This document shows positions 44,936 to 52,293 of a stretch of 64,000 nucleotides of DNA, piece by piece. Location: the NCBI RefSeq assembly GCF_029504695.1, contig NZ_JAQFIN010000007.1:62001-126000 (forward strand), written 5' to 3'. The translations under genes and the position numbers were made by a program. The first letter of the stretch is position 1. The number at the start of each line of letters is the position of its first letter. The notes under the pieces were generated by a model, which was given only the letters and a program-made list of their open reading frames with translations, was not told where the DNA came from and did no database searches. Source of the DNA: Parabacteroides sp. PF5-6 (lineage in GTDB: Bacteria > Bacteroidota > Bacteroidia > Bacteroidales > Tannerellaceae).

Positions 44936-45529
44936 ATGAAGAGAGGTTTTAATGTTTTGTTGATTTTGTTTGTCGGTATGGTCATTCTGTCTTGTAATAA
45001 AACGAAGTCCTATACCGATATGTTGAAAGCGGAAGGAAAAGCTATAGATCGGCTGATCGACCAGGAAGGATTGGAAATCCTCAAGCGGATGCCATCGGAT
45101 TACAAATTCAAAGAGAATGAGTATGTCAAATTGGATAATGACGTTTACCTGCAGATCGTAGATACGGGTGACGGCACTCGGGCAACGCAATACAGCAGTC
45201 ATATCCTGTGTCGTTTCACGGCCAACCGGTTTATGCTGGATACGGCGACTTACCAAAACCGCTACTCCAACTTCGGCCCGAACAGCAACGGCACGGCGCC
45301 GATCGAATTTATCTATGGCTATACGACTGTCATCCCTCAATCCTCAACTACTGATTATCAGTCCGTACTGGAAGGCTTTATGAGCGAAGGGCTTCAGGCC
45401 GGCTTGGAATATGTCGGGAATAAAGGCCGGGTAAGGCTTATTGTTCCTTTCAAGAGAGGATCAAGCTATGACCAGCAATATGGATATGCCGTACATTTCG
45501 AAGACTTAGAATACAAAATATTGGAATAA
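44936..45529 (+). CDS. DUF4827 lipoprotein, FKBP-like
   Basis: 197 residues with a lipoprotein signal (lipobox VILSC, about residue 20). The mature part matches DUF4827, a Bacteroidales family resembling FKBP-type prolyl isomerases, with GFMSEGLQAGLEYVG and a C-terminal VHFEDLEYKIL. It probably sits at the outer membrane or periplasmic face. Enzymatic activity unproven. The stop lies five bases before glmM, so they share a transcript. Confidence 0.8.
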   Translation: MKRGFNVLLILFVGMVILSCNKTKSYTDMLKAEGKAIDRLIDQEGLEILKRMPSDYKFKENEYVKLDNDVYLQIVDTGDGTRATQYSSHILCRFTANRFMLDTATYQNRYSNFGPNSNGTAPIEFIYGYTTVIPQSSTTDYQSVLEGFMSEGLQAGLEYVGNKGRVRLIVPFKRGSSYDQQYGYAVHFEDLEYKILE

Positions 45530-45534
45530 AACTC

Positions 45535-46923
45535 ATGACATTAATTAAATCGATTTCAGGTATCCGGGGGACGATCGGTGGTGCCGCCGACGAAGGCCTT
45601 AACCCTCTGGCTATTGTGAAGTTTGTGGCTGCCTATGCCACTTTCATTCGGAAAAACTCAAAGGCTAAGACAAACAAGATCGTAGTAGGGCGTGATGCAC
45701 GTATCTCCGGTCCGATGGTGAAACAAATCGTGCTGGGCACCTTGACCGGTATGGGCTTCGATGTGGTCGACCTCGACCTGGCCACTACGCCGACCACCGA
45801 GTTGGCCGTTGTCTGGGAAGAGGCTTGCGGAGGCATTATCCTCACGGCGAGCCATAACCCGAAGCAATGGAATGCATTGAAGCTGCTCAATGAAAAAGGC
45901 GAGTTTCTGAATGCCGCCGAAGGGGCGGAGATTCTGGCCTTGGCGGAAGCCGAAGACTTTGTTTTTGCCGATGTCGACCAACTGGGGAAAGTCACGTTGG
46001 ATACTTCCTATAACAACAAACATATTCAGAGCGTATTGGATCTCGAACTGGTCGATGTGCAAGCCATCAAGGCCGCGCAGTTCCGGGTTGCAATCGATGC
46101 TGTGAACTCTGTGGGAGGCGTTGTCTTGCCTGACCTCCTGCTTGCTTTGGGTGTAAAGGATATCGTGAAGTTGCATTGCGCGCCTCATGGTAATTTCTCC
46201 CATAACCCGGAGCCGCTGCCCGAAAACCTGACGGAGATCTCCCAACTGATGCGGCAGTCCAAGGCCGATGTTGGCTTTGTGGTCGATCCCGATGTCGACC
46301 GTCTGGCGATTGTGTCGGAGAATGGCGAAATGTTTGGCGAAGAATACACGCTGGTAGCCGTGGCCGATTATGTATTAAGCCATACGCCCGGCAATACGGT
46401 GAGCAATCTGAGCTCGAGCCGTGCCTTGCGCGACGTGACGCAAGCCTATGGCGGACAGTACACTGCCGCTGCGGTGGGCGAAGTGAATGTCGTGACCCGG
46501 ATGAAAGAGACCCAGGCCGTGATCGGTGGCGAAGGCAATGGCGGTGTGATTTATCCGGCCAGCCATTACGGGCGCGATGCCCTGGTGGGGATCGCCCTCT
46601 TCCTGACTCATCTGGCGAAGAAGAAAATGAAGACCAGCGAACTGCGCGCGAGCTATCCGCCGTATTTCATTGCCAAACAAAAGGTGGAACTGACACCGGA
46701 TATCGATGTCGATGCCATCCTGGCCAAGGTTAAAGAGCGATTTGCCGCGTATGATATTACGGATATCGACGGCGTGAAGATCGATTTCCCCGACAAATGG
46801 GTGCATCTGCGCAAGAGCAATACGGAACCGATCATCCGGATTTACGCCGAAGCCCATACGATGGAAGAAGCCGAAGCTTTGGGCAATGAACTGATCAAGA
46901 TCATTCAGGATATGGCCGGTTAA
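45535..46923 (+). CDS. glmM: phosphoglucosamine mutase
   Basis: 462 residues of the alpha-D-phosphohexomutase family. It converts glucosamine-6-phosphate to glucosamine-1-phosphate for peptidoglycan and lipid A. Motifs: SGIRGTIGG at the start, the phosphoserine loop TASHNPKQWN, the metal loop DPDVDRL, the sugar loop GEGNGGV and the phosphate site RKSNTEPIIRIY. The length and WN after the serine loop favour GlmM over phosphomannomutase, but some overlap of specificity is possible. Confidence 0.92.
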   Translation: MTLIKSISGIRGTIGGAADEGLNPLAIVKFVAAYATFIRKNSKAKTNKIVVGRDARISGPMVKQIVLGTLTGMGFDVVDLDLATTPTTELAVVWEEACGGIILTASHNPKQWNALKLLNEKGEFLNAAEGAEILALAEAEDFVFADVDQLGKVTLDTSYNNKHIQSVLDLELVDVQAIKAAQFRVAIDAVNSVGGVVLPDLLLALGVKDIVKLHCAPHGNFSHNPEPLPENLTEISQLMRQSKADVGFVVDPDVDRLAIVSENGEMFGEEYTLVAVADYVLSHTPGNTVSNLSSSRALRDVTQAYGGQYTAAAVGEVNVVTRMKETQAVIGGEGNGGVIYPASHYGRDALVGIALFLTHLAKKKMKTSELRASYPPYFIAKQKVELTPDIDVDAILAKVKERFAAYDITDIDGVKIDFPDKWVHLRKSNTEPIIRIYAEAHTMEEAEALGNELIKIIQDMAG

Positions 46924-46958
46924 ACCCCGGTTTGCCCCCCTAAAAATATTCCTATTCC

Positions 46959-47040
46959 GAAGTACCGATGTTTTGTTCGCAAAGCATCGGTATTTTTGTT
47001 GCGAAATACTGATGTTTTCTTCGCGAAATACCGGTGTTTT
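46959..47040. repeat. array C: four 16-bp palindromes, 22-bp period
   Basis: Copies at 46959-46974, 46981-46996, 47003-47018 and 47025-47040, centres exactly 22 bp apart. The cores (AAATACCGGTGTTTT type) are a diverged form of the AAACTACCGGTAGTTT core of arrays B and E. The spacers GTTCGC, GTTGC and CTTCGC resemble those in E. It begins 36 bp after the glmM stop. Confidence 0.8.
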
Positions 47041-47180
47041 ATTTGGGCCGTCCGAACGGGGCTGGGATGTCTCACGAAAAAGGAGGGCACGGTTGTAAAA
47101 AGCATAAAAACCGTAGAACAATTGAAGCCGTGATTATGTTATTTTAATAATAAAGATAGTGCATCCCTTGAAAATAATCC

Positions 47181-47188
47181 TATCTTTG
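47181..47188 (+). promoter_or_regulatory. candidate -7 box for the 55-residue gene
   Basis: TATCTTTG, perfect match. It implies a transcript start near 47195 and so favours the ATG at 47222 over the earlier in-frame ATG at 47159. Confidence 0.45.
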
Positions 47189-47221
47189 CTAGTAATAACC
47201 TCAACTGGAAAAGTAAAAGAA

Positions 47222-47386
47222 ATGAAAGAAAAAGAAATGAAGATGTATGTTTCGACTCAGGTAGTCGAAAGGCAAAGAGTTGATGATGGAGATGTTAATC
47301 TGGAACGTGACAAACGAACGAATCTAGACCATGCGGAGCGAGGACATTTTATTCCCTTCGCAGAAGTATTAAAGAAGTTAGGCTAA
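47222..47386 (+). CDS. small charged protein, unknown function
   Basis: 54 residues from the ATG at 47222: highly charged, beginning MKEKEMKMYV and ending HFIPFAEVLKKLG, with no signal peptide. It has its own promoter box and a strong terminator, so it is a compact monocistronic unit, and coding is plausible. No family recognised. It resembles short antitoxin-like or regulatory proteins only in size and charge. Confidence 0.5.
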   Translation: MKEKEMKMYVSTQVVERQRVDDGDVNLERDKRTNLDHAERGHFIPFAEVLKKLG

Positions 47387-47394
47387 TTAATAAC

Positions 47395-47428
47395 AAGGAC
47401 TGTCGGATTGAGGCAGTCCTTTTTTTTT
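47395..47428 (+). terminator. terminator of the small gene
   Basis: Stem AAGGACTG/CAGTCCTT (47395-47402 with 47414-47421), followed by a run of T, 9 bp after the stop codon. It also separates the unit from the convergent deoR-type gene. Confidence 0.8.
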
Positions 47429-47449
47429 ATTCAGATCGCGGGTGAGCCT

Positions 47450-48214
47450 CTATACCAGTGTCACTTCAATCCCTTTATCCCGGATCATTTCGATGATATG
47501 CTGCGGGGCGTTGGTGTCGGTAATGATCTGATGGATCTTGTCGAAATCACAGATCTTACAGAAGCCTCTTTTGCCGAATTTGGAGGAGTCGGTCAGTACG
47601 ACGATCTTCTGCGCCGCTTTGATCATCTTCTTGTTGATATGTGCTTCGCTCATATCGCTTGTTGATAAACCGTTCTCCAGGTCGATGCCATCGACACCGA
47701 TAAATAGCTTATTGCAGGACAAGCTTTCCAGCATCCCTTCCGCGTAATGGCCGATCACGGAGACGGAATTTTTGCGGATGGATCCGCCCAGTTGAACAAT
47801 CTCGATATTCGGTTTGTAACACAACGAAAGCGACACCTTCACCGAGGAGGTGATGACCGTGAGGTTGTCCTGGATATCGATGGCATGGGCAAAAGCCAAA
47901 AGGGTGGTTCCAGAGGCAATGATAATCTTGTCGTTCGCTTCCAATAGGCGATTAGCCGCCTGACCGATACGGATCTTCTCTTCCGCCTGCATCTTCTCTT
48001 TGATATCGATATGCTTGTCTGAAATGATCGACGTCAGGTTGCTGGCACTCCCATGATTTCGGGTTAATAGCTTTTTGCTTTCGAGGAATTTCAAATCTTT
48101 TCGTATGGTCACTTCCGAGGCATTCAGTTTTTCGCTGAGTTCCTGTACTTTCACGTATCCGTGTAGCTTGAGTTGCTCCAGGATGTATTTATGTCTTTGA
48201 TCAATATTGGCCAT
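47450..48214 (-). CDS. DeoR/GlpR-family transcriptional regulator
   Basis: 254 residues. The N-terminal DeoR helix-turn-helix has YVKVQELSEKLNASEVTIRKDLKFLE (about 19-44). The C-terminal DeoRC sugar-phosphate sensing domain has IASGTTLLAFA, QLGGSIRK, FIGVDGID and VLTDSSKFGK. It is divergent from glpA, whose upstream region contains several TTCGA motifs, so it probably controls glpA in response to glycerol-3-phosphate. This link is inferred from position. Confidence 0.9.
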   Translation of the reverse strand: MANIDQRHKYILEQLKLHGYVKVQELSEKLNASEVTIRKDLKFLESKKLLTRNHGSASNLTSIISDKHIDIKEKMQAEEKIRIGQAANRLLEANDKIIIASGTTLLAFAHAIDIQDNLTVITSSVKVSLSLCYKPNIEIVQLGGSIRKNSVSVIGHYAEGMLESLSCNKLFIGVDGIDLENGLSTSDMSEAHINKKMIKAAQKIVVLTDSSKFGKRGFCKICDFDKIHQIITDTNAPQHIIEMIRDKGIEVTLV

Positions 48215-48236
48215 AACTTAAGTCTCTTGTCCCGTA

Positions 48237-48244
48237 CAAAGATA
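48237..48244 (-). promoter_or_regulatory. candidate -7 box for the DeoR gene
   Basis: Minus strand TATCTTTG, perfect match, 23 bp before the start. A second match lies at 48301-48308. Confidence 0.45.
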
Positions 48245-48366
48245 GTGAAAGCCGAATGCAGAAGCAAGCTTGCTTCTGCTGAGGCGCATCCTATCTTCTG
48301 CAAAGATATGGAAAAATGAAATAGAACGAAAGGCCATTAGATTTCTTTGTATTAATTTCGGAATGG

Positions 48367-48435
48367 TTTCGAAATATGCATTAAATGTTTTGAAACATAT
48401 TCGAATTGCTTCGATAGAGAATTAAAAAGTTTCGA
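48367..48435. promoter_or_regulatory. candidate DeoR/GlpR operator cluster upstream of glpA
   Basis: TTCGA occurs at 48368, 48400, 48410 and 48431, with TTTTGAAAC at 48388, within 70 bp and ending 29 bp before the glpA -7 box. TTCGA-type half-sites fit DeoR-family operators. The spacing (32, 10, 21) is not a single clear repeat, so boundaries are tentative. Confidence 0.4.
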
Positions 48436-48463
48436 TATTATTTTTTTTTCAACAAAGACTATT

Positions 48464-48471
48464 TACCTTTG
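48464..48471 (+). promoter_or_regulatory. candidate -7 box for glpA
   Basis: TACCTTTG, perfect match, 25 bp before the glpA ATG. Confidence 0.5.
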
Positions 48472-48495
48472 CGAAAGTCCTAAAGATTTGCAAAC

Positions 48496-50067
48496 ATGAA
48501 TCGAATACATTTCATAGACCTTTTAGCCGATCGTACGACGGTATGGGATCTTGTCGTTGTCGGTGGCGGGGCCACCGGGTTGGGAACTGCCTTGGATGCG
48601 GCATCCAGAGGCTATAAGGTTGCGCTTCTGGAGCAATCCGATTTTACGAAAGCGACCTCGAGCCGGAGTACTAAACTGGTGCATGGCGGAGTGCGCTATC
48701 TGGCGCAGGGTGATGTCGGTTTGGTGATCGAAGCGTTGCACGAGCGCGGCGTGATGCGACAGAATGCTCCGCACTTGGTCAAAGATCAACGGTTTATCAT
48801 CGGGAATTACAAATGGTGGGAGAAACCGTTCTATGCCATAGGGCTGATGATGTACGACCTGTTGGCGGGGAAGCGCTCGTTGGGTCGTTCGCTTCCGATG
48901 TCGAAGAAAGAGGTAGTCGGTGAGATCCCACAGATCGTGAGCAAAGGCCTGAAAGGAGGAGTGGTCTACCACGACGGTCAGTTCGATGATTCGCGTATGG
49001 CGATCAATATCCTGCAAACGGCTTGCGAACACCATGCCGTTGCCGTGAATTATACCAAAGTCACTCAATTGCTTAAAAACGAAACCGGCAAGATCATTGG
49101 TGTGGAGGCGGTCGACCTGATCGGGCAGCAGACCTTCACGCTTCAGGCCAAAGTCGTGATCAACGCGACCGGGATATTCGTCGACGAACTGATGCAAATG
49201 GATATTGCGGGCAAAAGTAAGATCGTTCGTCCGAGCCAGGGCATCCATCTGGTGGTCGACAAATCTTTCCTGGGCGGCGATACGGCCATTATGATCCCTA
49301 AGACCAGCGACGGGCGGGTGATGTTCGGTGTGCCCTGGCACGGGAAAGTCGTTTTGGGAACGACCGATACGCCTGTGGATACCTTTGAGTTGGAACCTAA
49401 AGCCCTGGAGGAAGAGATTGACTTCATTCTGAAGACCTCGGGCGACTACCTGGTCAGACAACCCCGGCGGGAGGATGTGCTTTCCGTCTTCGCCGGATTG
49501 CGTCCTTTGGCCGCTCCCAAGCATAATGCCGACGGGAGAAAGACAAAAGAGATCTCCCGAAACCATAAGATTATCCTCTCGGAGAATGGCTTGCTGACCG
49601 TCACCGGCGGGAAGTGGACCACGTACAGGGACATGGCCGAGGATGTGATCAACAAAGCGATCGTCGTCGGCGGCTTGCCGCGGGTCAAATGTAAAACGAA
49701 GGATCTCCCTATTCACGGATACAAAAAAAATGTCGACCGCACGCATTTCGGTTATGTCTACGGATCGGACTACGAACACATCCTGGCGCTTGCCGCGGAG
49801 GAGCCGCAATGGGCGGAGAAGCTCCATCCGCAGTACGATTATATCGCGGCCGAAGTGATCTGGGGCGTTCGCAAAGAGATGGCATTGACCGTGGAGGATG
49901 TATTGGCGCGGCGATTGCGCTTACTATTCCTGGATGCTCGGGCAGCCATCGAGATTGCGCCAACGGTCGCAGCGCTGATGGCCAAAGAGCTGAAGAAAGA
50001 CGACGCCTGGGCGAAAGCGCAGACAGAAGCATTCACGGCTGTGGCGCAAGGCTACTTATTGAAATGA
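48496..50067 (+). CDS. glpA: glycerol-3-phosphate dehydrogenase (GlpA/GlpD)
   Basis: 523 residues. FAD-dependent oxidation of glycerol-3-phosphate to dihydroxyacetone phosphate, feeding electrons to quinones. The FAD site VVVGGGATGLGTALDAASRGYK (split about 22-43), SSRSTKLVHGGVRYL (about 57-71) and GVPWHGKVVLGTTDTP are typical, with a C-terminal GlpA helical domain. GlpB and GlpC are not next to it, so it is closer to a stand-alone GlpD in function. It ends 5 bp from the convergent topB. Confidence 0.92.
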   Translation: MNRIHFIDLLADRTTVWDLVVVGGGATGLGTALDAASRGYKVALLEQSDFTKATSSRSTKLVHGGVRYLAQGDVGLVIEALHERGVMRQNAPHLVKDQRFIIGNYKWWEKPFYAIGLMMYDLLAGKRSLGRSLPMSKKEVVGEIPQIVSKGLKGGVVYHDGQFDDSRMAINILQTACEHHAVAVNYTKVTQLLKNETGKIIGVEAVDLIGQQTFTLQAKVVINATGIFVDELMQMDIAGKSKIVRPSQGIHLVVDKSFLGGDTAIMIPKTSDGRVMFGVPWHGKVVLGTTDTPVDTFELEPKALEEEIDFILKTSGDYLVRQPRREDVLSVFAGLRPLAAPKHNADGRKTKEISRNHKIILSENGLLTVTGGKWTTYRDMAEDVINKAIVVGGLPRVKCKTKDLPIHGYKKNVDRTHFGYVYGSDYEHILALAAEEPQWAEKLHPQYDYIAAEVIWGVRKEMALTVEDVLARRLRLLFLDARAAIEIAPTVAALMAKELKKDDAWAKAQTEAFTAVAQGYLLK

Positions 50068-50072
50068 TCCGA

Positions 50073-52079
50073 TCAGCCGGGTAATCCTTGGATGATCTCG
50101 ATCAGTTGCGCGTCGGTCAGCCCTTCGCCATAGGTGGCGTAGTCGAGGCGGAAGGTGCAGCCGTCTTTGTAGGCGGCACATCCGTAGGCTGTCTTGCCGC
50201 GCAGGATATGTCCTTTCCGGCAGACCGGGCAGATAGGTTTTTCCGCCGCCGGAGCCGGAGCGAGCGGTTTCTCTTGCGGCGCAGGCTGCTGCGGAGCTTT
50301 GTTGGGCGCGGCCGACAGAACACTGCTGACCACCTGATAGACCATCTCTTTCAACTCTTCCAGAAAGATACGCGCTTCGTAAGTGCCCCGTTCGATCTGC
50401 CGCAGTTTCTTTTCCCATAAGCCGGTCAGTTCGGCGCTTTTGAGCAGTCCCTCCTGTATGTTGGCAATCAGTTCTATGCCCGTTTGCGTCGGGATAAGGC
50501 TTTTGCGTTGTTTGCGGATATAGTTTCGTTTAAAGAGTGTTTCGATAATCGCCGCGCGGGTAGAAGGGCGTCCGATCCCGTTCTCTTTCAAGGCATCCCG
50601 CAGTTCTTCGTTGTCCACCAGCTTACCGGCGGTCTCCATCGCCCGCAACAGAGTCGCCTCGGTATAGGGCTTGGGTGGCTGTGTCCAGGTTTCTTTCAAT
50701 AATGGTTTGTGCGGCCCACTCTCGCCTTTGACAAAAGCCGGCAGTACCCCTTCTTCCTCTTCTGCCGCCGGATCGTTCTCGGGATCTTTCTCTTCGGCAC
50801 CGAAGACAATGCGCCATCCGGGTTTGAGGATCTGTTTGCCGGTCACCTTGAAGTCTACCTTATCGACTTTCCCCAGGACGGTGGTCGTCGAGATCTCACA
50901 ATCGGGATAGAAAGCGGCGATAAAGCGGCGTGTGACCAGGTCGTACACCTTCTCTTCGTTCTCGTTCAGTCCGCGTGCCGGCACACCGGTGGGGATGATG
51001 GCGTGGTGGTCGGTCACTTTCGCGTTGTCGAACACCTTCTTGCTCTTGGGCAGTTTGGCATTGAGGAGGGGGGCGACCAATTCGGCGTAGTTTGTCAGTC
51101 CTTTCAGGGTCTGGGGCACCTTGGGGTAGATATCTTCACTCAGGAAGGTGGTATCCACGCGGGGGTAGGTGGTGACTTTCTTCTCGTAGAGCGACTGGAT
51201 CAGTTTGAGCGTATCGTCGGCGGTAAACGAGAACTTTTTGTTACATTCCACCTGCAGCGAGGTGAGGTCGAAGAGCCGCGGCGCATATTCTTTGCCTTTC
51301 TTCTCGGTGATATCGGTCACGGTGAAGTCGCTCTCCTGTACGGTTTTCAGAAAGTCTTCCCCTTCTTCTTTTTTCGTGAACTTGCCTTTGGTCGACGAGA
51401 AGGTCGTGTGGCGATAGACGGTTTTAAGCTCCCAATACGGTTCGGGCTTGAAATGGTCTATCTCCGCCTGCCGGTTGACGATCAAAGCCAGGGTAGGGGT
51501 TTGCACCCTTCCGATCGACAGTACCTGCCGGTTTTGCCCGTAGCGGATGGTGTACAGGCGGGTGGCGTTCATGCCCAATAGCCAGTCGCCGATCGCTCGC
51601 GAGAGTCCGGCTTCGTAGAGGTGATTGAATTCGGATTGATCTTTCAGGTGTTGGAACCCTTCGCGGATCGCTTCTTCCGTTAGAGAAGAGATCCACAGGC
51701 GGTAGACCGGGCATTTGCACCCCGCCTTCTGCATGACCCAGCGTTGGATCAGTTCCCCTTCCTGCCCGGCATCCCCGCAGTTGATCACCATCTCGGCGTT
51801 CTGCATCAGTCCTTCGATCACCTTGAATTGTTGTTCATAGCCGGGATTGCTGATCAGTTTGATGCCGAAGCGGGGCGGGATCATGGGAAGGGAAGAGATC
51901 GACCATTGCTTCCAGCGGTCGGTATATTCATGCGGTTCCTTCAGGGTGCACAGATGTCCGAATGTCCAGGTCACCTGGTATCCGTTGCCTTCGATATATC
52001 CGTTCATTCGTTGGCGGGCGCCTAATACTTCCGCTATCTCACGCGCCACACTGGGCTTTTCCGCAATGCATACTTTCAT
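50073..52079 (-). CDS. topB: DNA topoisomerase III
   Basis: 668 residues of type IA topoisomerase. N-terminal Toprim (KVCIAEKPSVAREIA, then NCGDAGQEGEL), the SIGRVQTPTLALI gate region and the active-site Tyr in VTTYPRVDTTFLSED. GRPSTRAAIIETL follows in the C-terminal half. A single Zn-ribbon-like tail (CPVCRKGHILRGK...CAAYKDGC, about 618-645) ends it. It resolves recombination and replication intermediates. Complete. Confidence 0.95.
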   Translation of the reverse strand: MKVCIAEKPSVAREIAEVLGARQRMNGYIEGNGYQVTWTFGHLCTLKEPHEYTDRWKQWSISSLPMIPPRFGIKLISNPGYEQQFKVIEGLMQNAEMVINCGDAGQEGELIQRWVMQKAGCKCPVYRLWISSLTEEAIREGFQHLKDQSEFNHLYEAGLSRAIGDWLLGMNATRLYTIRYGQNRQVLSIGRVQTPTLALIVNRQAEIDHFKPEPYWELKTVYRHTTFSSTKGKFTKKEEGEDFLKTVQESDFTVTDITEKKGKEYAPRLFDLTSLQVECNKKFSFTADDTLKLIQSLYEKKVTTYPRVDTTFLSEDIYPKVPQTLKGLTNYAELVAPLLNAKLPKSKKVFDNAKVTDHHAIIPTGVPARGLNENEEKVYDLVTRRFIAAFYPDCEISTTTVLGKVDKVDFKVTGKQILKPGWRIVFGAEEKDPENDPAAEEEEGVLPAFVKGESGPHKPLLKETWTQPPKPYTEATLLRAMETAGKLVDNEELRDALKENGIGRPSTRAAIIETLFKRNYIRKQRKSLIPTQTGIELIANIQEGLLKSAELTGLWEKKLRQIERGTYEARIFLEELKEMVYQVVSSVLSAAPNKAPQQPAPQEKPLAPAPAAEKPICPVCRKGHILRGKTAYGCAAYKDGCTFRLDYATYGEGLTDAQLIEIIQGLPG

Positions 52080-52111
52080 TTTCTCTTCTTTCTTTCGCTC
52101 TGTTTAAAAAA

Positions 52112-52119
52112 CAAAAGTA
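52112..52119 (-). promoter_or_regulatory. candidate -7 box for topB
   Basis: Minus strand TACTTTTG, perfect match, 33 bp before the topB start. Array D lies just upstream of it. Confidence 0.45.
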
Positions 52120-52173
52120 GTCTTTTCTTTTCAGTCCGGCCGAAAAATCTGCCATGCTGCCGGCTAAAATTAT

Positions 52174-52255
52174 TTAGAGGTACGTCATAATCCGTTTTGA
52201 GGTACGTCATAATTCGTTTTGAGGTACGTCATAATCTGTTTTGAGGTACCTCAAA
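52174..52255. repeat. array D: four GGTAC-core palindromes, 22-bp period
   Basis: Copies centred at 52181.5, 52203.5, 52225.5 and 52247.5, exactly 22 bp apart. The fourth is a perfect 16-bp palindrome (TTTGAGGTACCTCAAA). The first three read TTTGAGGTACGTCATA or nearly so and keep most of the dyad. The core is unrelated to arrays A-C and E but the layout is the same. It starts 39 bp after the tamB stop and lies between tamB and the topB promoter. Confidence 0.85.
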
Positions 52256-52293
52256 ATAATAATGGCCGGCGGGAAACCAAAAAAGGCGGATGA

